The notes under the pieces are model-generated. The model saw only the letters and a program-made list of their open reading frames with translations, searched no databases and was not told the origin of the DNA. From HGM11367 sp964600435 (lineage in GTDB: Bacteria; Bacillota; Clostridia; Christensenellales; UBA1242): a stretch of 41,407 nucleotides of DNA. The translations under genes were made by a program, and so were the position numbers. Every line of letters starts with the position of its first letter. The first letter of the stretch is position 1. The stretch spans positions 1 through 41,407 of the forward strand of contig CAZRJB010000008.1 in NCBI GenBank assembly GCA_964600435.1, read 5' to 3'. Positions 16,255-24,864 of this stretch are shown piece by piece.

Positions 16255-17190
16255 ATGAAATTAAACAATTCTATAAAACTTTCAATGGCAAATTTTTCTT
16301 TGTTTTGGAAAATATTGTTATATAAAATTTTTGCCTTTGGAATCAGTTTTTTATTTATTTTGCCAATTTTTGGCTCGCTCAAAACCGGGTTTGCGGAATC
16401 AGGTTTTACATCGGTTGTTAGGGCGATGTTTTCAAATTCCACTTTTCAAAGTGTTCCAAATGCAATGAACATTTTGCTAAGTTTGTTTCAAACGTTTTTT
16501 GGCGGAATTGCTATTATTGCAAAAACAAATGTTATTATGTTAATTTATTTGGCAATAATTTTGTTGATAGTTGTTCCATTTTTGTTAAAGTTGAGTGATG
16601 TTCCTGCAAGCGAAGTTGTTTATAGTTATATGTCTAGTTTAACAAAGAACTCGTTTATTTTAAGTTTTATAAACATGTTTGGAGTTACCATGAGTTATAG
16701 CATTCTTCGCACGTTGGTCGAAACATTATTTTTGCTTTGTTTTGGTGGCGGGTTTTATGGCATTTTGCTGTTGGGTAACACAAGTGAAGTGTGGGCAATT
16801 ATTGCACCACTTATGTTGTTTATTTACATTGTTTTAATGATTGCACTAAACAGTTCAATTCACAATGGTTGGGCTTCTAGTGTTGTTGTTTTCAATTGTG
16901 GTGCCTGCAAAGGTTTTAAAAAAGGCATTAACGCTGTTAAACGAAACTTTTTATCAACCTTGTCAAGTTTTTCCGTTGTGATGATTGTTTTTGTTGGTTT
17001 AACATACATTTTTGGCATATATGCTCTATTTCTTATCATACCTTTGTCTGCGCTAATTTTGTGTGTTTTTGGGCAGGTTTTGTTTTTTGAAAGTCAAGGA
17101 ATGAATTACTACCTAAGCCCAGATAAAATTATAAAACCAAAAAAATTGGAAAGCACTGATAAAATTTGCAAAGTTAGATACATTATTTAA
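16255..17190 (+). CDS. polytopic membrane protein of unknown function
   Basis: A 311-aa protein with about six hydrophobic helices: roughly 18-45, 65-85, 92-110, 140-165, 175-198 and 238-275. A short basic tail (KPKKLES) follows. The loop between helices 5 and 6 contains NSSIHNGWASS and a Cys pair (NCGACKGFKKG). I do not recognise the family; it is loosely like uncharacterised Clostridia integral membrane proteins. AAAAGG lies about 7 nt before the ATG. It has its own promoter and is separated from the RNase J gene by 141 nt with a weak terminator, so no operon partner suggests a role. Confidence 0.6.
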   Translation: MKLNNSIKLSMANFSLFWKILLYKIFAFGISFLFILPIFGSLKTGFAESGFTSVVRAMFSNSTFQSVPNAMNILLSLFQTFFGGIAIIAKTNVIMLIYLAIILLIVVPFLLKLSDVPASEVVYSYMSSLTKNSFILSFINMFGVTMSYSILRTLVETLFLLCFGGGFYGILLLGNTSEVWAIIAPLMLFIYIVLMIALNSSIHNGWASSVVVFNCGACKGFKKGINAVKRNFLSTLSSFSVVMIVFVGLTYIFGIYALFLIIPLSALILCVFGQVLFFESQGMNYYLSPDKIIKPKKLESTDKICKVRYII

Positions 17191-17261
17191 TCAATAACAT
17201 GCAAAACGCATAAAGTTTGCTAAATCGTTAAAAAATGCGAATTTTCAAAATAATAAAAACT

Positions 17262-17290
17262 TTTAAAGCAAAAAAATTGCTTAATTTTTT
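17262..17290 (+). terminator. weak terminator before the RNase J gene
   Basis: TTAAAGCAA pairs imperfectly with TTGCTTAA across an A-rich loop, followed by six T. The TTGCTT arm could also serve as a -35 for the next gene (TAATAA lies 17 nt later), so terminator and promoter may overlap. Confidence 0.45.
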
Positions 17291-17331
17291 GTTGAGAAAT
17301 AATAAAATAAATATAGGAGAGAAAATAATTT

Positions 17332-18993
17332 ATGGCAGAAAAAGAAAAAGTTAAAATCACCTTTCTTGGCGGGGTTGGTGAAATCGGAAAAAACATGACC
17401 GCTTTTGAATATAAAGATGAAATTATTGTGTTGGATGCTGGCTTGACCTTTCCAGACGATGACTTGCCTGGCGTTGACATTGTTGTTCCAGACATTTCTT
17501 ATCTTGTGGCAAACAAATCTAAGGTTAAGGCAATTGTTTTAACTCACGGTCACGAAGACCATATTGGCGGACTTCCATTTTTGCTTCCTGAAATAAACGT
17601 TCCTGTTTATGGTAGCAGGCTGACTTTAGGGTTGGTAGAAAACAAGTTGAAAGAGTATCCAAAAATAAAAGCAAAACTAATTTCAGTAAAACCAAAAAAT
17701 GTTTTAAAAATTGGTAATTTTGCAATTGAATTTATTCATGTTAATCACAGCATTGCTGGTTCAATGGGGGCTTGCATTTCAACTCCAGCAGGCAACATTG
17801 TTCACACTGGTGACTTTAAAATTGACTTCGAGGCAATAGATGGGCAAACAACAGACCTAGAACGTTTTGGCGAACTAGGCAAAAAAGGTGTCAACCTTTT
17901 AATGTGCGAATCAACAAACGTTTGTCGTAAGGGATATTCCATGAGTGAACGTAGAGTTGGTGACACTCTAGATAGAATTTTTGCTGAGCATAAAGAAAAC
18001 AGATTATTTGTTGCAACTTTTGCTTCAAACATTCATCGTTTGCAACAAATTATGAATTTGGCAGAAAAATATGGTAGAAAAGTTGCTTTTACTGGAAGAA
18101 GCATGAAAAATGTGTCTGAAGTTGCAATGAAATTGGGTGAACTTAAATATAACAAAGAAAACATTATTGAAATTGAAAAAGTGGACAAGTTTGCTGATAA
18201 GGAATTGTTGATTATAACAACAGGCAGTCAAGGTGAGCCAATGAGCGCCTTAACTCGAATGGCAGCAAACGAATTTAAAAAAATTACTCTTGGCGAAAAC
18301 GATTGCATTATAATGTCTGCATCGCCAATTCCTGGAAACGAAAAATCGGTTTATGGAGTTATTAACAAATTGTTTAAAAAGGGTGCAGATGTTATTTATG
18401 ATGAACTTGCAGATGTTCATGCTTCTGGGCATGCTTGTCAAGAAGAAATAAAAATTATGCATTCGCTTGTAAAACCTAAATGTTTTATGCCTGTGCATGG
18501 AGAATATAGGCACTTAAAAACTCATAAAGAAATTGCAATGGCTCTTGGTTGTGATGGTCGAAACATAATTTTGCCAGACCTTGGCATGCAAGTGGAAATG
18601 ACTGCCGGACACATTAAAGTTTGTGGCAGAATCAATGCTGGACAACGTCTTGTTGACGGGCTTGGAATTGGTGACATGGATTCTAGTGTTTTAAGAGATA
18701 GAAAACAGCTTTCTGAAGAGGGCATTTGCGTAACTGTTCTTAACTTAAATTCAATTAATGGTGAAATAAGCAGCGATCCATTTTTGATTACTCGTGGTGT
18801 GGTATATTCTGGTGAACAAGAAAAATTCATGCAAGATGCAAAAGACATGCTTGTTAACTATTTAAAAGAGCAAGACGTAAAAGATATGGACCCAGCACTC
18901 CTAAAACAAAACATTAGACGTCAAATGCAAAACTTTATTTTTAAACGTACTGCAAGAAGACCTATGATTTTAACAATCGTGTTCTACGATTAG
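17332..18993 (+). CDS. rnj: ribonuclease J
   Basis: A metallo-beta-lactamase/beta-CASP ribonuclease with 5'-3' exonuclease and endonuclease activity in mRNA turnover and rRNA maturation. The 553-aa length is typical. The zinc-binding motif LTHGHEDHIGG (about 69-79) gives the HxHxDH site. HVNHSIAGSMG and HTGDFKID (about 162) are further metallo-lactamase motifs. The beta-CASP domain includes ATFASNIHRLQQI and TGSQGEPMSAL, and MPVHGEYRHL is the classic RNase J motif. AGGAGAG lies about 11 nt before the ATG. The next gene starts 9 nt after the stop, so they are cotranscribed. Confidence 0.93.
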   Translation: MAEKEKVKITFLGGVGEIGKNMTAFEYKDEIIVLDAGLTFPDDDLPGVDIVVPDISYLVANKSKVKAIVLTHGHEDHIGGLPFLLPEINVPVYGSRLTLGLVENKLKEYPKIKAKLISVKPKNVLKIGNFAIEFIHVNHSIAGSMGACISTPAGNIVHTGDFKIDFEAIDGQTTDLERFGELGKKGVNLLMCESTNVCRKGYSMSERRVGDTLDRIFAEHKENRLFVATFASNIHRLQQIMNLAEKYGRKVAFTGRSMKNVSEVAMKLGELKYNKENIIEIEKVDKFADKELLIITTGSQGEPMSALTRMAANEFKKITLGENDCIIMSASPIPGNEKSVYGVINKLFKKGADVIYDELADVHASGHACQEEIKIMHSLVKPKCFMPVHGEYRHLKTHKEIAMALGCDGRNIILPDLGMQVEMTAGHIKVCGRINAGQRLVDGLGIGDMDSSVLRDRKQLSEEGICVTVLNLNSINGEISSDPFLITRGVVYSGEQEKFMQDAKDMLVNYLKEQDVKDMDPALLKQNIRRQMQNFIFKRTARRPMILTIVFYD

Positions 18994-19002
18994 GATTTGG
19001 TT

Positions 19003-19593
19003 ATGGACATTTTATCTACTTTGGAAAAATATGCACGTTTGAACCATATTCCTGTTTTGCTGGATGAAAGTGTTAGGTTTTTGGCTGACTTTGTTAAAAA
19101 AGGGCAATTTAAAAACATTTTAGAAATTGGAACAGCAATTGGTTATTCGGGTAGTGTTATGCTTTTAGCAAGCAAGCAAGCAAACTTAACAACAATTGAA
19201 ATAAATCAAGAAAGTTTTAACAAGGCAACAGAAACATTTAACAATTTAGGGTTAAATCAACGTGTTAATCAAATTTTGGGTGATGGATTTGAAGAAATTG
19301 TTAAGTTGAACAATTTAGAACAAAAGTTTGATTTGATTTTTTTGGATGGTCCAAAAGGGCAATATTTAAAATATTATCCTGTTTTGTTAAACATGCTGTG
19401 TGACGGCGGTTGCTTGTTGGTGGACAATGTTTTGTTTCACGGAATGGTGCGCTCTAAACAAGATGTTGGACATAAAAAAAGGGCAATGGTTACAAAACTT
19501 AGAAAATTTATGCAAGAGATTGAAACAAGAGAAGATTTGCAAACAACCATCCACGAAATTGGCGATGGAATTGCAGAAATTTATTTAAAATAG
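19003..19593 (+). CDS. class I SAM-dependent O-methyltransferase (TrmR/YrrM-like)
   Basis: A 196-aa methyltransferase of the type 3 O-methyltransferase family. Motif I is LEIGTAIGYSGS (about 40-51), followed by TIEINQE (acidic ribose-binding residue), DLIFLDGPKGQY and LLVDNVLFHGMV. The best-known Bacillota members with this pattern (YrrM/TrmR) methylate 5-hydroxyuridine in tRNA to 5-methoxyuridine, and I infer the same here with moderate confidence. I chose ATG 19003, with AGGA 7 nt upstream, over an in-frame TTG at 18997. It lies 9 nt after the RNase J gene, probably in one transcript. Confidence 0.75.
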   Translation: MDILSTLEKYARLNHIPVLLDESVRFLADFVKKGQFKNILEIGTAIGYSGSVMLLASKQANLTTIEINQESFNKATETFNNLGLNQRVNQILGDGFEEIVKLNNLEQKFDLIFLDGPKGQYLKYYPVLLNMLCDGGCLLVDNVLFHGMVRSKQDVGHKKRAMVTKLRKFMQEIETREDLQTTIHEIGDGIAEIYLK

Positions 19594-19630
19594 GTTAAAC
19601 ATGCTTGGTGTTGCATTTTTTGTTTTTTTG

Positions 19631-19639
19631 TGTTAACAT
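19631..19639 (+). promoter_or_regulatory. extended -10 promoter giving a leaderless mRNA
   Basis: TGTTAACAT ends 6 nt before the ATG at 19646, with no Shine-Dalgarno sequence. The arrangement is the same as at pcrA and ligA. Confidence 0.45.
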
Positions 19640-19645
19640 TTTGGT

Positions 19646-20413
19646 ATGAGTTTTAAAGATTGGTTGTTTACAAAATATCCGGAAGAGTCAAAAACATTGC
19701 CTTGGGGGTTGGGGCATGTTTTAACATTGCTTGCATGCATTTGTTTTATTGTTATAATATTTAAATTGTTTAAAAATAAAGATAAATCTACCAAAAGAAA
19801 ACTGTTATGGTTTTTGGTTGCCATTATTTTACTTTTTGAAATTGCCCGAAGAGTGATAAATCTTTTAAAAACAACAGACTATTCACTTAACAATCTTTTA
19901 AGCATTTTGCTCCCAAGGCCATGGTGTGCAATTTCTTGTTGGGCATTAATTTTGTGTGCAATTTTTAACAAAAAGTTTTTATATAATTTTGCTTGTATAA
20001 TTTCACTTTTGGGTTCGGTTGCATTTTTTGCTTATCCGGGTGTTGGTTTTAAAAGCCCATACTTTTTGTTTGATGATTTATATTCTGTTGTTACACACTG
20101 CATGCTGTTAATAACCAGCATTTCTTTAATGTCTTTGGGTTTTGTGTCGTTTAGATATAAAAAAATTTGGAAGGTTTTGGGTTGCTTTGCAATTGTTATT
20201 CTATATGCATTGTTAGAAGTTTATGTTTTAAAAATTGAAAATGACCCAATGTACTTTATGCCTAATGGTGACATTCAAAATGTTTTAGGAATTGATTATC
20301 GAACTTACTTGATTTCTTACATAACTTTTCTGTTTGTTTACGTTAATGCGTTTTTTGTTGTTTACGAAATAAAAAGAAAAAGAAGAAAAAAATCATACTT
20401 AATTGAAGAATAA
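19646..20413 (+). CDS. YwaF/TMEM164-like integral membrane protein
   Basis: A 255-aa protein with about seven hydrophobic helices starting near residues 22, 52, 90, 111, 139, 173 and 223, and a very basic C-terminal tail (KRKRRKK). The LLPRPWCAISCW segment and the later Tyr-Pro and THCML positions resemble the YwaF/TMEM164 family, whose function in bacteria is unknown. A short N-terminal soluble stretch (WLFTKYPEESKTLPWG) precedes helix 1. The start has no ribosome site and fits a leaderless transcript. A good terminator follows 3 nt after the stop. Confidence 0.55.
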   Translation: MSFKDWLFTKYPEESKTLPWGLGHVLTLLACICFIVIIFKLFKNKDKSTKRKLLWFLVAIILLFEIARRVINLLKTTDYSLNNLLSILLPRPWCAISCWALILCAIFNKKFLYNFACIISLLGSVAFFAYPGVGFKSPYFLFDDLYSVVTHCMLLITSISLMSLGFVSFRYKKIWKVLGCFAIVILYALLEVYVLKIENDPMYFMPNGDIQNVLGIDYRTYLISYITFLFVYVNAFFVVYEIKRKRRKKSYLIEE

Positions 20414-20447
20414 AAAATGCACAAGTTTTTTGCTTTGTGCATTTTTT
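20412..20447 (+). terminator. terminator after the YwaF-like gene
   Basis: AAATGCACAA pairs with TTGTGCATTT across a loop of about 10 nt, followed by T. The A run on the other side would also let it act on the minus strand. Confidence 0.88.
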
Positions 20448-20584
20448 GCTGTGTAAAAATGGTTTTTGATTCAGATTTGCTTTGCTTTTTTACACGAGGA
20501 GGTAATAAAAATAATTTTTTGTAAGATTATTTTTTTTGTCTTTTTTATAAAAATTGAGCATGCAGAAAAAACGTTCAAAAATGC

Positions 20585-20615
20585 AAAAAAAAAGGAAGAG
20601 ATTTAAACTTCTTCC
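20585..20615 (-). terminator. terminator of cysS
   Basis: On the minus strand GGAAGA (20615-20610) pairs with TCTTCC (20599-20594), followed by nine T (plus-strand A run 20585-20593). The rest of 20448-20644 is AT-rich. It holds a lone GGAGGT-like motif near 20502 without a following start codon. Confidence 0.7.
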
Positions 20616-20644
20616 ACTTTTTTTAAAAAAATAAGCATTTAATG

Positions 20645-22057
20645 TTAGTTTTTTATTGAATATTCTGTTCCGGTTGGAGTGTCTTTTAAAACAATTCCTT
20701 TGGTCAAAAGTTCATTTCTTATTTCATCTGCCAAGGCATAATTTTTTTGCTTTTTTGCCTCAAGCCTTTCTGATATTTTTTGTTCAATGTAAATTTTTAA
20801 ATCATCAGAAATACTTGCTGTTTGCTCTTCTAACAAATTTAAACCAAGAACCGTGTCAAAGTCTTTAACTAGATAAATTGCTGTTGCTGAATTTAATGTG
20901 TCATCTTTTAAAACATCAAACAAACAAGTTAAGGCAAGGGAAGTGTTAAGGTCGTTTGAAAGAGCATCAACAAACTGATTTCTATATTTTTCAACTTTTT
21001 GTGAATCTACGTTGCCAACAATGTTTGATTTTAACACTTTGATTTTGTTTGCTAGTTTTCCGTATGTTGCTTTTGAACCATCTAAACGGTCATAACTAAA
21101 AGTTAATGGCTTTCTGTAATGAGATTGCAAACAGAACAACCTATATGCTAGTGGACTATACCCTTTTTCGATTAAGCGATTAACTGTTATAAACTCGCCT
21201 TTGCTTTTGCTCATTTTTTCGCCGTCCATAACTAGGTGACGAATATGAAACCAATAGTTGCACCATTTGTGCCCAACAAAACTTTCTGTTTGAGCAATTT
21301 CGTTTGTGTGGTGTGGAAATAGGTTGTCTATTCCGCCACAGTGTATGTCTAAATATTCTCCTAAATATTTCAAACTGATTCCCGAACATTCTATGTGCCA
21401 ACCAGGGTAGCCAAGCCCCCAAGGACTGTTCCATTTAAGCTCTTGGCTTTCAAATTTTGATTTTGTGAACCAAAGTGCAAAGTCTGCTGGATTTTTTTTG
21501 TTGGCATCGGCTTCAACATCTTCTCTTGCGCCAACAATCATTTCGTCTGATTGGTGGTTGGTTAGTTGGTAGTAGTTTTTTAGTTTGCTAACATCAAAAT
21601 ATACATTTCCACCAGAAATATAACCAAAACCTTTTTCCAACAAACCCTGAACAAGAGAGATATATTCGTTTATGCAAGATGTTGCAGGAACAACAGTTTT
21701 TGGCCATGCAATGTTAAGTTTTTCGCAGTCTGACTTGAAAGCTTCTGTGTAAAACTGTGCAATTTCCATTACTGATTTATGTTGCTTTTCTGCACTATCA
21801 AGCATTTTATCTTTTCCTGTGTCGCTGTCACCAGACAAATGACCAACATCGGTTATGTTCATTACTCGATTAACATTATAACCTAAATATGTTAGAGTTT
21901 TTTCTAAAATGTCTTCCATTAAATATGTTCTAAGGTTGCCAATGTGCGCAAAATGATATACAGTTGGGCCACAAGTGTACATTTTAACAACATTTGAGTT
22001 GTTGGGAACAAAGTTTTCAATTTGTTTTGACAATGAGTTGTAAAGTTTTAGTGTCAT
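20645..22057 (-). CDS. cysS: cysteinyl-tRNA synthetase
   Basis: Charges tRNA-Cys with cysteine. The 470-aa class I synthetase begins with the zinc ligand Cys29 in TCGPTVYHFAHIGN, whose HIGN is the HIGH signature as in other Bacillota CysRS. The remaining zinc ligands are in WHIECSG and FPHHTNE. GEKMSKSKGEF is the KMSKS loop (about 267). The C-terminal DALR-like and anticodon-binding region ends with LKDTPTGTEYS. On the minus strand AGGAG lies 7 nt before the ATG. The 5' leader is only about 20 nt, so there is no room for a T-box. It lies alone, facing the plus-strand YwaF-like gene. Confidence 0.96.
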   Translation of the reverse strand: MTLKLYNSLSKQIENFVPNNSNVVKMYTCGPTVYHFAHIGNLRTYLMEDILEKTLTYLGYNVNRVMNITDVGHLSGDSDTGKDKMLDSAEKQHKSVMEIAQFYTEAFKSDCEKLNIAWPKTVVPATSCINEYISLVQGLLEKGFGYISGGNVYFDVSKLKNYYQLTNHQSDEMIVGAREDVEADANKKNPADFALWFTKSKFESQELKWNSPWGLGYPGWHIECSGISLKYLGEYLDIHCGGIDNLFPHHTNEIAQTESFVGHKWCNYWFHIRHLVMDGEKMSKSKGEFITVNRLIEKGYSPLAYRLFCLQSHYRKPLTFSYDRLDGSKATYGKLANKIKVLKSNIVGNVDSQKVEKYRNQFVDALSNDLNTSLALTCLFDVLKDDTLNSATAIYLVKDFDTVLGLNLLEEQTASISDDLKIYIEQKISERLEAKKQKNYALADEIRNELLTKGIVLKDTPTGTEYSIKN

Positions 22058-22081
22058 TAAATTACTCCTTATTTTAAGGTT

Positions 22082-22110
22082 ATTATATCACATTGTTTTG
22101 CATTATGCAA
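22082..22110 (-). promoter_or_regulatory. cysS promoter, with palindrome on the -35
   Basis: On the minus strand -35 TTGCAT (22110-22105) and -10 TATAAT (22087-22082) are 17 nt apart, with TGA before the -10. The -35 and the adjoining ATGCAA form an inverted repeat with a 1-nt centre, as in the SPFH-gene promoter. Confidence 0.7.
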
Positions 22111-22193
22111 AGAATTCTCATTTTTTTAATTGGTAAGAAATAAAACGGATTTTGACGTGATTAAAACAAAAACATATTACATTTTTAAAATAA

Positions 22194-22235
22194 TAAAAAA
22201 TGCACATACCTTTTTTGTATATGCATTCTTTTTTT
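22194..22235 (-). terminator. terminator of the 75-aa membrane protein gene
   Basis: AATGCACATAC (22199-22209) and GTATATGCATT (22216-22226) form an 11-bp stem with one mismatch. A run on the left and T run on the right make it usable in both directions; the relevant gene is on the minus strand. Confidence 0.8.
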
Positions 22236-22251
22236 TAATTTGTGAATTGTT

Positions 22252-22479
22252 TTAAAAACAACAAACAACCATTCCTGCCAAAATCAAAACAAAACCAACA
22301 GTTAAAATTGTGATGTATGTGTGGTCTGAATTGTCAATTTGACTTTGTTTTTTTATTACTCTGGTTAATTTTTTTGCAATTAAAACTGTTGCAATACCAA
22401 AAATTATGAACAACAAGCCAACAATTCTTGCTGCCGAAAGCAACCATTCTGAAAAAGCATATAACATTAAACTTAACAT
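22252..22479 (-). CDS. small two-helix membrane protein
   Basis: A 75-aa protein with two hydrophobic helices (about 15-35 and 53-74) joined by a basic, polar loop (KKLTRVIKKQSQIDNSDH). Few residues lie outside the membrane. On the minus strand AGGAG lies 8 nt before the ATG, a good promoter lies upstream, and a terminator lies about 17 nt after the stop, so it is a complete single-gene unit. I do not recognise the family. The layout resembles small uncharacterised Clostridia membrane proteins. Confidence 0.65.
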   Translation of the reverse strand: MLSLMLYAFSEWLLSAARIVGLLFIIFGIATVLIAKKLTRVIKKQSQIDNSDHTYITILTVGFVLILAGMVVCCF

Positions 22480-22503
22480 TTACATATTCTCCTTAATATC
22501 TAA

Positions 22504-22532
22504 ATATTACCACATATAAATAAATTTTTCAA
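22504..22532 (-). promoter_or_regulatory. promoter of the 75-aa membrane protein gene
   Basis: On the minus strand -35 TTGAAA and -10 TAATAT are 17 nt apart, with TGG before the -10 (extended). Confidence 0.65.
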
Positions 22533-22589
22533 TACCTTTTTAACAAAAAATTAAAAATGCGAATAAACTAATTTGGAAAAGGAGGAAAA

Positions 22590-23603
22590 ATGAAAAAACT
22601 TAGCATTATACTGGCTTTTATGTTAACTGTATTTTCTATAATTATGGTTGGATGTGATCAAAGCGCCAATATGGTCACTACAGTAAAAGTGAATGAAGTA
22701 ACACATAGCATATTTTATGCACCATTTTATGTTGCAATAAATAACGGTTATTTTAAAGATGAAAAAATTGAGATTGAACTAACAAATGGTGGTGGTGCAG
22801 ATGCATCCATGAGTGCCATTCTTAGTGGAGATGCTGACATTGGCCTTATGGGCCCAGAAGCGGCAATTTATGTGGTTGAAGGGCAGGCACAAGACAAACC
22901 AGTTGTTTTTGGACAATTAACAAAAAGGGACGGCTCTTTTATTGTTGCAAAAAATGCATATCCAGACTTTCAACTTAGCGACCTTGTTGGAAAAGAAATT
23001 ATTGGCGGAAGGCAAGGTGGCGTTCCTGCAATGACATTGGAACATTGCATAAAAAGTGCAGGGCTTGACATTGGAACAGAATCTGGAAAAGTTAATTTAA
23101 ACACAAGTGTTGCTTTTGCAAACACTGCAAGCGTGTTTGAAACAACAACAGCGGAATTTTGCACATTGTTTGAACCAACGGCAAGTCAATTATGCAAAGA
23201 AAAAGGCTATCACATTGTTGCCAGTGTTGGCATGGTGAGTGGAGAAGTTCCATACACCTGTTTTCAAACAAAGTCAAGTTTTTATAGCGAGAACGAATAC
23301 CTATGCGAAAGATTTTTGCGTGCAGTTTATAGAGGCTATAGATTTTTGATTAATGCAAGCGTGGATGAAATTTATCAAGCAGTTTCACCATCTTTTGTTG
23401 GTGTGGACAAAGATTCAATTGTTACAAGCATTAACAGTTATATTAGTTCAGATGCATGGGTAGAAAACCCTGCAATGACAGAAACAGCATTTAACAAACT
23501 GCAAGATATTATGGAGAGTGCTGGCTATTTAGACAACAAAGTTAAATTTGGTGATGTTGTTGACAACAAAATTGCAAACAAAGTGTATAAATATTTTGCA
23601 TAA
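22590..23603 (+). CDS. ABC transporter substrate-binding lipoprotein (NMT1/SsuA-like)
   Basis: A 337-aa secreted lipoprotein. The signal peptide ends in a lipobox with Cys22 (SIIMVGCDQS), so it should be lipid-anchored outside the membrane. The mature part has the NMT1/THI5-like pattern: IFYAPFYVAINNGYFKDE, then DADIGLMGPEAAIYV, then LVGKEIIGGRQGG. Family members bind sulfonates, taurine, nitrate or thiamine precursors; the ligand cannot be read from the sequence. The matching ATPase and permease are not adjacent: the flanking genes are on the other strand. It has a strong ribosome site (AAGGAGG) and its own terminator. Confidence 0.8.
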   Translation: MKKLSIILAFMLTVFSIIMVGCDQSANMVTTVKVNEVTHSIFYAPFYVAINNGYFKDEKIEIELTNGGGADASMSAILSGDADIGLMGPEAAIYVVEGQAQDKPVVFGQLTKRDGSFIVAKNAYPDFQLSDLVGKEIIGGRQGGVPAMTLEHCIKSAGLDIGTESGKVNLNTSVAFANTASVFETTTAEFCTLFEPTASQLCKEKGYHIVASVGMVSGEVPYTCFQTKSSFYSENEYLCERFLRAVYRGYRFLINASVDEIYQAVSPSFVGVDKDSIVTSINSYISSDAWVENPAMTETAFNKLQDIMESAGYLDNKVKFGDVVDNKIANKVYKYFA

Positions 23604-23668
23604 TTAATTAAACAAAAAACAAATAGCAAATTATTAAAATTAATTAAAAAATATTTAAATTTGACAAA

Positions 23669-23704
23669 AAAAACAAGGCAAAATGCATTTTTGCCTTGTT
23701 TTTT
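23669..23704. terminator. bidirectional terminator between the lipoprotein and nucleoside kinase genes
   Basis: A stem of about 11 bp (AACAAGGCAAA with TTTGCCTTGTT) encloses a small TGCA-type loop, with an A run on the left and a T run on the right. It can end both convergent transcripts. The remaining bases to 23769 are T-rich and featureless. Confidence 0.9.
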
Positions 23705-23769
23705 AAGATATATTAACAATTTTATTTTTTTAATATTTTTTTTAATTTTGGTGGTTTTTGTATGTTTTT

Positions 23770-24690
23770 TTAATCTAAAAATTCATGAAGCAAAGAGTTT
23801 TTAGGTAACAAATCAACAGATAATTTTTCGCATTTGTTTAACATTTCTACAAGAGATTTTGTCTGTTCATTTGTTTCTTTTTCAAGGAGTGGTAAAAGTT
23901 TTTTTGCATACATTAATGGTTCATATGCATGAGTTGAATTAATTAAATAGTCTGCAGTGTTTTTGTATGGTTTAATATATATATCTTCTCCAGCTAAAAC
24001 GTTTTGCCACATTCCAAAAGTGCGTTCAAAACTTGAACCTCTGCTAGAAAAGTCACGAATTAGTCTGCGCATTAGTCTAACTTTTTGTGCTGGCATTAAA
24101 ATTTTTTCGTTAAATTCAAAATTTGAATTTACGCAAATATAAATTCTGTACATGGATTCATTATGCTTTTTAAACATGATTGGGTTTAAGGCATGAATGC
24201 CTTCCATTATAACAATTGTGTTGGGTGTGATTTTAACTTGAGAGAATTCTGATTCTCGTTTGCCGGTTTTAAAGTTGTATTTTGGCATTAAGGCTTCTGA
24301 ATTGTCAAACAGGTCGTTAACAAAGTTGTTGATGTAGTCTAGGTCTAAAGCGGTTACGTTTTCTAAATCATATTCGCCATTTGGGAGTTTTGGCCTTGAC
24401 TCTAAGTCCAAATAGAAATCATCTAAAGAAATAACCAAAGAATCAAACCCATGTTCTGACAATTGTTTGCAAATTAAATTGCTTGTTGTTGTTTTCCCAG
24501 AAGACGATGGCCCTGCCAAAAGAATAAATTTATATTTGCCATTGGTAACAATTTCGTTAACAATGTCGCTTATTTGCTTTTGATACAATTGCTCGCTATC
24601 TTCAATTAATCTGTTTGGGTCTTCCAATGCAAGTTGGTTAATTTTTTCTAAATCGAAAATTTCTTTTTTGTAATCATGTAAAATGTTCAT
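23770..24690 (-). CDS. uridine kinase/phosphoribulokinase-family nucleoside kinase
   Basis: A 306-aa P-loop kinase. Walker A is LLAGPSSSGKTTTSNLI (about 57-73), followed by SLDDFYLD (about 94) and the Walker B-like TIVIMEGIHALNP (about 158-170). KVRLMRRLIRDFSSRG is the lid region. This is the kinase part of the uridine-kinase-like proteins common in Clostridia, which often carry an N-terminal TGS domain. That domain is missing: only about 50 residues precede the P-loop. It probably phosphorylates uridine or another nucleoside. On the minus strand AAAGGA lies 9 nt before the ATG. It is divergent from murE. Confidence 0.8.
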   Translation of the reverse strand: MNILHDYKKEIFDLEKINQLALEDPNRLIEDSEQLYQKQISDIVNEIVTNGKYKFILLAGPSSSGKTTTSNLICKQLSEHGFDSLVISLDDFYLDLESRPKLPNGEYDLENVTALDLDYINNFVNDLFDNSEALMPKYNFKTGKRESEFSQVKITPNTIVIMEGIHALNPIMFKKHNESMYRIYICVNSNFEFNEKILMPAQKVRLMRRLIRDFSSRGSSFERTFGMWQNVLAGEDIYIKPYKNTADYLINSTHAYEPLMYAKKLLPLLEKETNEQTKSLVEMLNKCEKLSVDLLPKNSLLHEFLD

Positions 24691-24864
24691 TTTTTATTGT
24701 CCTTTTAATGCCACTTTTGTTTGAGTGAATAATTGAAATACATTTTAGCATATTTGTTTGATAATTTCAACCACTTAATTAATATTTGTCTATTTTTGTC
24801 AGTTTATTCTCTTTAAGTCATTAATATGAAACTTGTTGCATTTTGTATTAAAAAGGAGAGAATT

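Noticed and set aside
20490..20540. A possible small gene after the GGAGGT-like sequence near 20502.
   Set aside because: No start codon follows at a usable distance and the sequence becomes a T-rich hairpin.
22058..22110. A T-box riboswitch in front of cysS.
   Set aside because: The promoter lies so close that the leader is only about 20 nt.
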